Positions 26,228-33,002 of a stretch of 64,000 bases of DNA are shown piece by piece. This stretch comes from CAVVFX01 sp963777595 (GTDB lineage Bacteria; Acidobacteriota; Terriglobia; Bryobacterales; Bryobacteraceae). The first letter of the stretch is position 1. Every line of letters begins with the position of its first letter. The stretch is from assembly GCA_963777595.1 (NCBI GenBank), contig CAVZRE010000049.1, forward strand, positions 1 to 64,000, in the 5' to 3' direction. The notes below the pieces were generated by a model, which was given only the letters and a program-made list of their open reading frames with translations, was not told the origin of the DNA and did not search any database. Both the position numbers and the translations under genes were made by a program.

Positions 26228-27775
26228 ATGAAGATTCTATTCCTTAGCGCAACTTCTGCCCTGGCATTCGCCGCTTCGTTGCTGAGCATCGGAAGCATCG
26301 GTCCACCCACCGCGGCCCAGCCGTGGCGGACCTCGCACTATGAGAACGTTCTCGGCACGTCCATGGAGCTGAAACTCTGCGCGGCCTCCGATGCGGCCGC
26401 GAATCAGGCCGAAGAAGCTGTGATGGCGGAAATCAAGCGACTGAACGGGGTACTGAGCGGCTATGACAGTGCGACCGAGTTTAGCGGTTGGTCGCGGACG
26501 CGAGATCAAGCCATTCACGTGTCTCCGGAATTGCTGGAAGTTTTGGGTCTGTGGGATTTCTGGCGGGCTCGCAGCGGAGGCGCGCTGAGCCCATCGGCGG
26601 AAGCGATCGTTCGCGTCTGGAAGTCCGCGGAGGTCTCCGGCACAATGCCTGACGCGGCGGATTTGCGCGCGGCGGTGAAGGACGCTGGTCAGCCGCAGTG
26701 GAGGCTCGACCGGAAATCCGGCATGGCGACACGTCTGGGCAACTCGCCGCTCCTGTTGAACTCGTTCACCAAGAGCTACATCATCGAACGTGCGGCTGAG
26801 GCTGCTTTGCACACGCCCGGAGTGACCAGTGCCGTGGTGAATATTGGGGGCGATCTGGTGGTGCGCGGTGAAGCCGGCGATACCATCAATGTCGCCGACC
26901 CGCTTTCGAACAGCGAGAACGGCAAACGGATCGCGGTGTTGAATGTCAGGGATCGGGCTGTCGCAACCAGTGGCAATTATCGCCGCGGATTCGAGATTGG
27001 CGGCCGGCACTATTCTCACATCGTGGACCCCAGGACAGGCCAAACGGCGGACCGGATCATCAGTGCTACCGTGGTGACCCGAGATGCCGTCAACGCCGGC
27101 GCACTTGCGACCGCCTTTTGCATTCTTACACCCGAACAGAGCCGGAAACTGGCAGTGTCCGTCGGCGGCGTGGACTATTTGCTGGAGCGAAGTGACGGTG
27201 TCCGCATTGCGAGCGCAGGCTGGAACGCTCTCCAGGCGCCGGATCTGCAAGCTGCCGCATTCAAAATTCCTCTGGCCAAGGCTGCGGCCGCCGCATCCGA
27301 GTCCGGGCTATGGAATCCCGCATATGAGTTGACTGTAAATGTGGAGCTTCCGCAACCGCAAGGGTTCGGCGCACGCCGGCCGTATCTCGCGGTGTGGGTC
27401 GAGGATAAAGACCGCTTCCCGGTGCGCACGCTGGCGCTGTGGTTCAACAAGCAGCGCTGGTTGAACGAATTGCGAGCCTGGTACCGCGACGACCGCCTGC
27501 GTGCGATGTCCGAAGGAACCGAGATCCTGAATTCGGTCACCAGTGCGACGCGTTCTCCCGGGAAATATACATTCAATTGGGACGGAAAAGACAACGCCGG
27601 CAAGCCGGTAAAGGCTGGCGGATATACCGTGCTGGTGGAGGCGGCGCGGGAACACGGCGGTTACAGCCTGGTGCGTCATACGTTCGACTTCAATGGACAA
27701 CCCTCGCAGGCGCAGTTACCGCCGGATGTGGAAGTGGGGGCCGTATCGATGGAATACCACAAGGTGTCGCGCTGA
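26228..27775 (+). CDS. FAD:protein FMN transferase (ApbE) fused to DUF2271
   Basis: A 515-residue two-domain protein. After a signal-like N-terminus, residues ~40-335 form ApbE, the Mg-dependent enzyme that transfers FMN from FAD onto Ser/Thr of exported proteins: GTSMELKL, VNIGGDLVVRGEA, ATSGNYRRGFEIGGRHYSHI, VDPRTGQ and SATVVTRDAVNAGALATAF. Residues ~350-515 are DUF2271 (YELTVNVELPQPQGFG, YLAVWVEDKD, KYTFNWDGKDNAGKPVKAGGY). DUF2271 and PepSY genes are known companions of ApbE in extracytosolic flavin electron transfer; a fusion puts the flavinylating enzyme and its partner in one chain. It overlaps nothing but is 2 bases from the PepSY gene. Confidence 0.88.
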   Translation: MKILFLSATSALAFAASLLSIGSIGPPTAAQPWRTSHYENVLGTSMELKLCAASDAAANQAEEAVMAEIKRLNGVLSGYDSATEFSGWSRTRDQAIHVSPELLEVLGLWDFWRARSGGALSPSAEAIVRVWKSAEVSGTMPDAADLRAAVKDAGQPQWRLDRKSGMATRLGNSPLLLNSFTKSYIIERAAEAALHTPGVTSAVVNIGGDLVVRGEAGDTINVADPLSNSENGKRIAVLNVRDRAVATSGNYRRGFEIGGRHYSHIVDPRTGQTADRIISATVVTRDAVNAGALATAFCILTPEQSRKLAVSVGGVDYLLERSDGVRIASAGWNALQAPDLQAAAFKIPLAKAAAAASESGLWNPAYELTVNVELPQPQGFGARRPYLAVWVEDKDRFPVRTLALWFNKQRWLNELRAWYRDDRLRAMSEGTEILNSVTSATRSPGKYTFNWDGKDNAGKPVKAGGYTVLVEAAREHGGYSLVRHTFDFNGQPSQAQLPPDVEVGAVSMEYHKVSR

Positions 27776-27776
27776 C

Positions 27777-28415
27777 ATGCGGGGGATGATGGCGAGTCCG
27801 GAAGCTCCTCGCACCCGGGACGGTCACCGGAAACCGTTCTGGAAGCGGCAGATGATGATTCTGTCGCGTTGGCTGCACATTTATCTATCGATGGCCAGCT
27901 TCGGAATTCTGTTCTTTTTCGCCGTCACCGGCCTCACGCTGAATCACGCGGATTGGTTCGCGAAGCAACAGCACACCGTCCAAATTCGGGGGAGCCTCGA
28001 CAAGAAATACCTGGGTAAGGATGTCGCGAAGCTGGAGATCGTCGAGCACCTGCGCAATGCTCACGGGATTCACGGATCGTTGAACGATTTCCGCATCGAG
28101 GATAGGGACTGTTCGGTGGCATTCAAGGGGCCTGGCTACTCCGCAGACGTCCTGATCGACCGTGCCTCGGGACGCTATGAACTGACGGAGACTCGCATGG
28201 GTTTCTTTGCGGTGCTCAACGATCTGCATAAAGGACGCGACAGCGGTAAGGCCTGGGCGGTGATCATTGATATTTCCGCAGTGTTGATGACGCTGGTATC
28301 TCTCACTGGGATGCTGCTGATTTTCTTCTTGCAGAAGAAGCGGGTTTCCGGACTGATGGCGGCCGTCGCCGGAATCACGCTCTGCTATCTGGCATACATG
28401 GCGTGGGTGCCGTAG
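27777..28415 (+). CDS. PepSY-associated transmembrane protein
   Basis: A 212-residue membrane protein. Helix 1 (LSRWLHIYLSMASFGILFFFAVTGLTLNH) matches the PepSY_TM start with the conserved WLH/H pattern; a periplasmic domain of ~120 residues follows with the PepSY-like LIDRASGRYELTETRMGFFAVLNDLHKGRDSG, then two C-terminal helices. PepSY_TM proteins are often flavin- or iron-linked reductases. The ATG at 27777 sits one base after the ApbE stop, so the pair is surely co-transcribed; the remaining electron-transfer partners are not in the window. Confidence 0.86.
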   Translation: MRGMMASPEAPRTRDGHRKPFWKRQMMILSRWLHIYLSMASFGILFFFAVTGLTLNHADWFAKQQHTVQIRGSLDKKYLGKDVAKLEIVEHLRNAHGIHGSLNDFRIEDRDCSVAFKGPGYSADVLIDRASGRYELTETRMGFFAVLNDLHKGRDSGKAWAVIIDISAVLMTLVSLTGMLLIFFLQKKRVSGLMAAVAGITLCYLAYMAWVP

Positions 28416-28437
28416 CGGCGATAGAGTAAGTTGAAGC

Positions 28438-29925
28438 ATGAGTCACTCTACCGGCGTTCACGATCTCCGCTCCGCGTTGCGTTTACTCGAGCAGATTCCC
28501 GGCCAGTTATTACGCACGGAGACGCCGGTAGATCCGAATGCGGAACTTGCCGGAGTCTACCGATATGTGGGAGCCGGAGGTACGGTTCTTCGCCCGACGA
28601 AGACCGGACCCGCGATGCTGTTCGAAAACGTCAAGGGCTACGCCGGAGTGCGAATTGTAGCCGGTTTACTCGCGACACGGGAGCGTGCCGCACTTCTCCT
28701 GGACTCCAGCGTCGACCGGGTTGGCCGGGAACTGCTGCGCGCATTGGCCTCGCCCATTGCCCCGAAGCTCTTAGGGAAAGGCGAGGCCGCACCTTGCCAG
28801 GAAGTGGTGCACCGTTCGCCTCTCGATGTCTTAAAGATAGTCCCTGCGCCGACGAATACTCCACTCGACGCGGGTCCCTTCTTCACTCTCGGAGTGTTGC
28901 GGGCGACCGACCCTGAAACCGGGGAGCACGACGTCACCATCCACCGGATGTGTGTGCAGGGCCCGGAGAAGCTATCAATCTTCTTCGCGCCCAGCCGCCA
29001 TATCGATGTCTTCCGGCAGAAGGCTGAAGCAGCCGGAAAGGCGTTGCCGGTCTCAATCTCCATTGGTCTCGATCCCGCGATTTACCTTTCCGTAAGTTTC
29101 GAAGCGCCTACGACTCCGCTCGGATTTGACGAACTGGATATCGCCGGGGGTCTGCGTGGAAAGCCAGTAGAACTGGTCCAATGCCTGACGCAGCCGGAAT
29201 ACGCGATTGCGCATGCAGAGTTTGTCATCGAGGGCGAGATTCTGCCGGGCGAGCGAATTCGCGAGGATGTCCTGACGAATACAGGTCACGCCATGCCGGA
29301 ATTTCCCGGCTACAACGGGCCGGCCAATCCTTCCCTTCCGGTTCTCCGGATCACGGCGGTGACTCACCGGAGGAACCCGATCATGCAGACGATTGTCGGC
29401 CCTGGAGAGGAACACGTTTCCCTGGCGGGAATCCCGACTGAAGCCAGCATTCTTCGCATGACCGAAGCCGCAATGCCGGGGCGTGTACTGAATTGCTATG
29501 CGCACTCGGCCGGCGGCGGTAAGTTTCTGGCGGTGATGCAATTCAAGAAGACCATGCCCCTTGATGACGGGCGGGCGCGTCAGGCGGCGCTCATCGCCCT
29601 GGCCGCGTACCACGAATTGAAAAACGTGGTGGTAGTGGACGAAGATGTGGATATCTTCGATAGCAACGACGTCCTGTGGGCGATGACTACGCGGTATCAG
29701 GGCGCGCGCAGCACGGTGTTCATTCCAGGAGTCATTGGGCACCCGCTCGATCCTTCGCAAGATCCCGCATTCAGCCCCGATATTCCGTCGCGCGGCATCT
29801 CGACGAAGACGATTTTCGACTGCACCGTACCCTTCGCTTTAAAGGCGGACTTCGCTCGCGCCGAGTTTCTGGAACTGGATCCCGAACCATTCTTGAAACC
29901 GTCCACCCAGCCCTTTATCGATTGA
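28438..29925 (+). CDS. UbiD-family decarboxylase
   Basis: A 495-residue prenylated-FMN decarboxylase, normal length for the family. Features include the N-domain DLRSALRLLEQIPGQL, DVTIHRMCVQGPEKLSIFF, the E-E-G stretch AEFVIEGEILPGERIRED with residues of the catalytic E-R-E system, and VVVDEDVDIFDSNDVLWAM. It catalyses reversible (de)carboxylation of aromatic or alpha,beta-unsaturated acids; the substrate cannot be told. A UbiX flavin prenyltransferase is required and is not in the window. It follows the PepSY gene by 22 bases and may share its transcript. Confidence 0.92.
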   Translation: MSHSTGVHDLRSALRLLEQIPGQLLRTETPVDPNAELAGVYRYVGAGGTVLRPTKTGPAMLFENVKGYAGVRIVAGLLATRERAALLLDSSVDRVGRELLRALASPIAPKLLGKGEAAPCQEVVHRSPLDVLKIVPAPTNTPLDAGPFFTLGVLRATDPETGEHDVTIHRMCVQGPEKLSIFFAPSRHIDVFRQKAEAAGKALPVSISIGLDPAIYLSVSFEAPTTPLGFDELDIAGGLRGKPVELVQCLTQPEYAIAHAEFVIEGEILPGERIREDVLTNTGHAMPEFPGYNGPANPSLPVLRITAVTHRRNPIMQTIVGPGEEHVSLAGIPTEASILRMTEAAMPGRVLNCYAHSAGGGKFLAVMQFKKTMPLDDGRARQAALIALAAYHELKNVVVVDEDVDIFDSNDVLWAMTTRYQGARSTVFIPGVIGHPLDPSQDPAFSPDIPSRGISTKTIFDCTVPFALKADFARAEFLELDPEPFLKPSTQPFID

Positions 29926-29968
29926 ACTGAAAGTTACGAGAGACTTGTGGGATCGCCGGAAAGCGTTC

Positions 29969-30388
29969 TCATTTTTTGTGTACTTTAGGCCGAACTCCTC
30001 GAGGGCCCGCTAGAGTTTTCACCTTCCGCCCGGCACGATTGTGAACGATGGCAGCACGGATCAAATTTTGCAGAGCGCGCTTATTGACACTGTCGCCCTC
30101 ATAGAGATCAAGCGCTCGCCACCGATTCCCTTCCAGGCCGGCGTTGAAGAGTTTGTCCGGATCCGGAAGACTCGCGCCCTGGGCAAAGGTCAGCTTCACC
30201 TTTTCCTTGTGAGCGTTTCCCACGCAAATCAGTCCATCGTGAGACCAACAGGGAGAGCCCATCCATTTCCATTCCTCGACGATCTCCGGGTCGGCATCAT
30301 GAATGACTTCGCGGAGAATAGCAAGCATCTGGCCACGCCAGTCCGGAAGGCTTGCGATGAGTTGGTCAATGCGTTCGGATGGGTTCAT
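29969..30388 (-). CDS. DUF1801-family protein
   Basis: A 139-residue small protein of the DUF1801/YdhG type: ERIDQLIASLPDWRGQMLAIL, PEIVEEWKWMGSPCWSHDG (the family's conserved EEWKW.G.P.W) and VKLTFAQGASLPDP. Function is unknown in the family. The ATG at 30388 begins the conserved part. It faces the UbiD gene convergently. Confidence 0.78.
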   Translation of the reverse strand: MNPSERIDQLIASLPDWRGQMLAILREVIHDADPEIVEEWKWMGSPCWSHDGLICVGNAHKEKVKLTFAQGASLPDPDKLFNAGLEGNRWRALDLYEGDSVNKRALQNLIRAAIVHNRAGRKVKTLAGPRGVRPKVHKK

Positions 30389-30511
30389 TAAGGCGTCCGA
30401 GATCCAAAGAGATATTTTACTGCGATCGGCGGTTCCTGAAAGGCAAGTCACCGGCCGGGATCAACACATAGGAAAGTCAGACTCTGAGCTACCCGATCGA
30501 AGTGCGACCTC

Positions 30512-30759
30512 TTGCCCGGGACGCTTGACATGTTGGTGCTGAGAATACTGATGCGGGGGCACTTGCATGGGTATGCGATCGCAAAAGCGATCCAGCAAGT
30601 GTCCGACGATCTATTGCGGGTTGAAGAAGGTTCTCTTTATCCGGCTCTCCAGCGGCTCGAACTAAACGGCTGGATAGAGGGCGAGTGGGGGTGACGGAAG
30701 AGTCTGCTCGTTACCGGCAGGTAACCGGAGCCGTAGCGCGAATCATGGGATTCGCCTGA
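30512..30759 (+). pseudogene. PadR-family regulator, decayed
   Basis: The frame from 30512 reads LPGTLDMLVLRILMRGHLHG and VEEGSLYPALQRLELNGWI, the winged-helix start of the PadR type found beside acidobacterial orphan permeases. It stops after EGEWG at a run of G; one base later the frame continues VTEESARYRQVTGAVARIMGF to 30759. Between ESARY and RQVTGAV about 15-20 residues of the family (YYRLTxxGRKQL) are missing, so besides the frameshift there is an internal deletion. No proper start codon precedes the first motif. It is followed at 30775 by a permease remnant, the usual partner. Confidence 0.75.
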
Positions 30760-30774
30760 TCGAACGGAGATCGC

Positions 30775-31200
30775 ATGCAAGATGGTCTGAGGTGGAAGCG
30801 AGTTCGACGGCGTTTACGATATTGGCTCGAGCGCAGCGAAAGGAATCGTCTGTTGTGGGAGGAGATGGAATTCCACATCGAGTCAGAAATTGACGAACTG
30901 GTCGGGCGGGGCATGTCGGAGCCGGGTGCGCGCTGGATGAACGATCTGGTTCAGGATCTATACCACTCGTTCCGCGGCATGCGTCGAGATGCCGGATTTG
31001 CCGCGTTCACAATCCTGATCGTTCGCGCTGCTGGGTGTGGAACCGATGGGAAGATCGTTCACGAGGGAAGAGTGCGAGGCAATGTATTCCGCTCCGCCTG
31101 CTCTGCCGTTGAGCCACAACTGTTGACGGCGGCGGTTTGCCGCAGACCCGCCATTGTGGGCCGCAAACTGATTTTGAATAACCAGCCCGCGAATCGACAA
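30775..31200 (+). pseudogene. FtsX/MacB-type orphan permease (ADOP), remnant
   Basis: The start reads RRRLRYWLERSERNRLLWEEMEFHIESEI, the usual N-terminus of acidobacterial permeases, then FAAFTILIV where the first membrane helix would begin. About 130-150 residues are then missing; the next recognisable pieces are LGVEPMGRSFTREEC (another frame) and RPAIVGRKLILNNQPA, which belong to the periplasmic MacB_PCD domain. The gene is thus internally deleted, frameshifted and cut off near 31200. It forms a decayed pair with the PadR remnant. Confidence 0.75.
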
Positions 31201-31235
31201 ACCTGCGCCGTTTCATCGGGAACGAAACAGCATGA

Positions 31236-31511
31236 ATGGATGCGATCCTGCTTGAAACTTATATAGACGCCGCGAGCAAGAACGAGCGCGGCGTTACTTT
31301 ACGAACCTCGGTGAAGCTACGGCGCGTCGATCCAGAACAATTTTCTGATCTGATGATCGAACAGGACTGGATAGAAGAACGTCGCCGCCTTCCCGAAATT
31401 TTAGAAGCCATGGATTTGCTTTTTCACCAAGTCTGGTACAACCGCCATCAGTTGTGGCGACACAAAATTGAGCGTGGAGAAATTAAGCTCGTCGAGCCCA
31501 AGAATGATTGA
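31236..31511 (+). CDS. hypothetical 91-residue protein
   Basis: An open frame with a strongly charged product (EQDWIEERRRLPEILEAM, VWYNRHQLWRHKIERGEIKL). No family recognised. Its 3' end overlaps the remnant DUF262 gene on the other strand, and only one of the two can be right there; the part after 31400 looks more protein-like in this direction. Real gene or fragment is undecided. Confidence 0.35.
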   Translation: MDAILLETYIDAASKNERGVTLRTSVKLRRVDPEQFSDLMIEQDWIEERRRLPEILEAMDLLFHQVWYNRHQLWRHKIERGEIKLVEPKND

Positions 31512-31749
31512 CTCGATGAATTTGCTTTTTCGAGATTGCGTCCAGGCGTCCCGTCTTTGAAAAATCGGGTCCAACGTCATATTTCCCTTAAGAAGTTGAC
31601 CGATGATCGTTTCCGCCGTCCAATCGGTGGAAGAAACCACTGCCTTGCCAAGTAGCGATGGGTCGAGAGCGAGGATGTCGTCTTCAGTCTCCTCATCAAA
31701 ATCTTCGCTGGCATCGCCCCTTAACGGCCTTCTTAGCTTTCACCATCAT
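31401..31749 (-). pseudogene. DUF262 (GmrSD/ParB-like) gene, N-terminal remnant
   Basis: From the ATG at 31749 the start is MMVKAKKAVKG; after a one-base shift near 31716 it continues EDFDEETEDDILALDPSLLG and TDWTAETIIGQLLKGNMTLD then FQRRDAWTQSRKSKFIESI, the DUF262 core. Similarity stops near 31496 and the frame ends at 31401. DUF262 proteins include restriction-type nucleases acting on modified DNA. The large C-terminal part is missing, so this is a remnant. Confidence 0.6.
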
Positions 31750-31777
31750 AAGTTTGCTTGTTTACGGTTAAGAATGA

Positions 31778-32086
31778 TTACGCAGCAGGCCGCGGCTCGG
31801 CCGTTTCGCTGCGCTTGGGAATCCGCTGTATCGCTTTGCCGTTTTCCTGCCGCGCCAGGTCGAGCTCGTAGGCGCTTTGCAGGTTCATCCAGAAGTCGGC
31901 CGCCATGCCGAAATACTGCCCAAGACGAAGGGCGGTGTCCGCCGTCATGCTGCGCTTTCCGGCGATGAGCTGGTAAAGGCGGTTCGGCGGCACGTTGATA
32001 ACGTCCGCAAGTTTCTTTGGCGATAGCCCGGTATCCTCCAGCTCGTCGGCGAGGATTTCTCCGGGGTGAATGGGCGTGCGTGGCAT
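31778..32086 (-). CDS. HigA-family antitoxin
   Basis: A 102-residue helix-turn-helix protein of the HigA/VapI type: HPGEILADELEDTGLSPKKLA, then NVPPNRLYQLIAGKRSMTADTALRLGQYFG with the HTH and the FWMNLQ motif. It would bind HigB and repress its own promoter. The gene appears intact and lies 16 bases after the broken higB, the usual toxin-first order. The antitoxin may persist as an orphan regulator. Confidence 0.88.
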   Translation of the reverse strand: MPRTPIHPGEILADELEDTGLSPKKLADVINVPPNRLYQLIAGKRSMTADTALRLGQYFGMAADFWMNLQSAYELDLARQENGKAIQRIPKRSETAEPRPAA

Positions 32087-32102
32087 GGCGGTTTTCCTTT
32101 CG

Positions 32103-32388
32103 TTAACGGTAGTCAACAATCTCAACGTCTGTCGGGCCGGGCGCATCCTTCGGCCATTTAAAACAGATGCGCCACCGGCTGTTAATCCGGATCGAATACT
32201 GCGCTCTTGCGGTTTCCCTTCAGGGCTTCGAAACGGTTGGAGCTAAGGGCGGCAAGATCGCCGGGCTTCGTCGCGGCGTCTAAAATCCGAAGCCGCTTTT
32301 CCGCCTGGCGCCGGAACGGTTCCCACTTGCGAACCTATTCACAAGACGCAAGCTTCTATATATCCCTGTCAGCATAACTCCTTATCAT
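32103..32388 (-). pseudogene. HigB-type toxin, inactivated
   Basis: Reconstructed on the minus strand: MIRSYADRD at 32388, then two TAG stop codons at codons 11 and 18 (32356-32358 and 32335-32337), VRKWEPFRRQAEKRLRILDA, LAALSSNRFEALKGNRK, a one-base shift near 32205, and AQYSIRINSRWRICFKWP followed by DAPGPTDVEIVDYR and the stop at 32103. This is a full HigB/RelE-fold mRNA interferase in length and motif order, but it carries two nonsense codons and one frameshift. The partner antitoxin gene is intact. Confidence 0.78.
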
Positions 32389-32474
32389 TCAGGCATATAC
32401 AGAACCATTATAGGCGAGAGACGTCAAACGTACAAATATAAGAGAGGCGCGTTTCAAGGACGCAAGGGGGTTGT

Positions 32475-32670
32475 TCAAGATTTAGGTAGATGCTTCCTAA
32501 AGAAGCGAAGGCCGCGATCATTCGCGGCCGCCACGGTCCATAAAGCTCGGTCCCCGAACATACCCTCGGTCCAGTGCGACGTTTCTCCGTCAGGAAACGG
32601 TCTGTGCCGTGGCGTGAGCCAGCGACACGGAAGTCAGGACTAAGATGCGAAGGGTATAGTTTATTCTCAT
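32475..32670 (-). pseudogene. small secreted protein, broken frame
   Basis: From the ATG at 32670 (with GAGGTG upstream) a clean signal peptide is encoded, MRINYTLRILVLTSVSLAHA, ending in a TGA at 32590-32592. A one-base shift there would continue DGETSHWTEGMFGDRALW to a stop at 32475, giving ~63 residues. No family recognised. Weak, but the signal peptide is convincing. Confidence 0.3.
32510..32529. other. perfect hairpin, possible terminator
   Basis: GGCCGCGA-TCAT-TCGCGGCC is an 8-bp perfect stem with a 4-base loop. No T-run follows on either strand, so a rho-independent terminator is uncertain. Confidence 0.5.
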
Positions 32671-32685
32671 CGACAATTCACCTCA

Positions 32686-32874
32686 TTGCGGTTAAGCGCG
32701 GGGAACATGCGCCTCATCTATTCATTAGTATGCGGAGGAGGGCGGCCGGTCACATTAAGGAGTGTCAGCAGAAATTTCAGGCTCGATAGTCAGGGCTTGG
32801 GCGCAAGTGGTCGCTCCGCCACAGAATCGATCGTCATCACGATTCGCGGCGAGGGCTACTGCTTCGAGCCGTAG
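32686..32874 (+). pseudogene. possible winged-helix regulator C-terminal remnant
   Basis: The frame ends ATESIVITIRGEGYCFEP, which resembles the C-terminal wing of OmpR/CadC-type DNA-binding domains (IxTVRGxGYxF). Only the last ~20 residues look similar; the rest does not. Listed as a weak remnant in otherwise featureless DNA between 32390 and 33000. Confidence 0.25.
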
Positions 32875-33002
32875 CAGCCATCAACAATTGTTACCGCGAC
32901 TCTCGAATCTGACGTAACGGAGTAGTAAACCTGACACTCGACGCAAGCCAAGCGTATTTTTCCGCGTAACAATTTCCGCTTTCCGCAGTATTACTTTGCA
33001 AT

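Noticed and set aside
26237..27250. 337-codon minus-strand frame
   Set aside because: Antisense to ApbE-DUF2271, no domain.
32335..32358. Amber codons in higB as recoded (pyrrolysine or suppressor) sites
   Set aside because: There are two stops plus a frameshift in a toxin gene; decay is simpler, and no pyl genes were seen.
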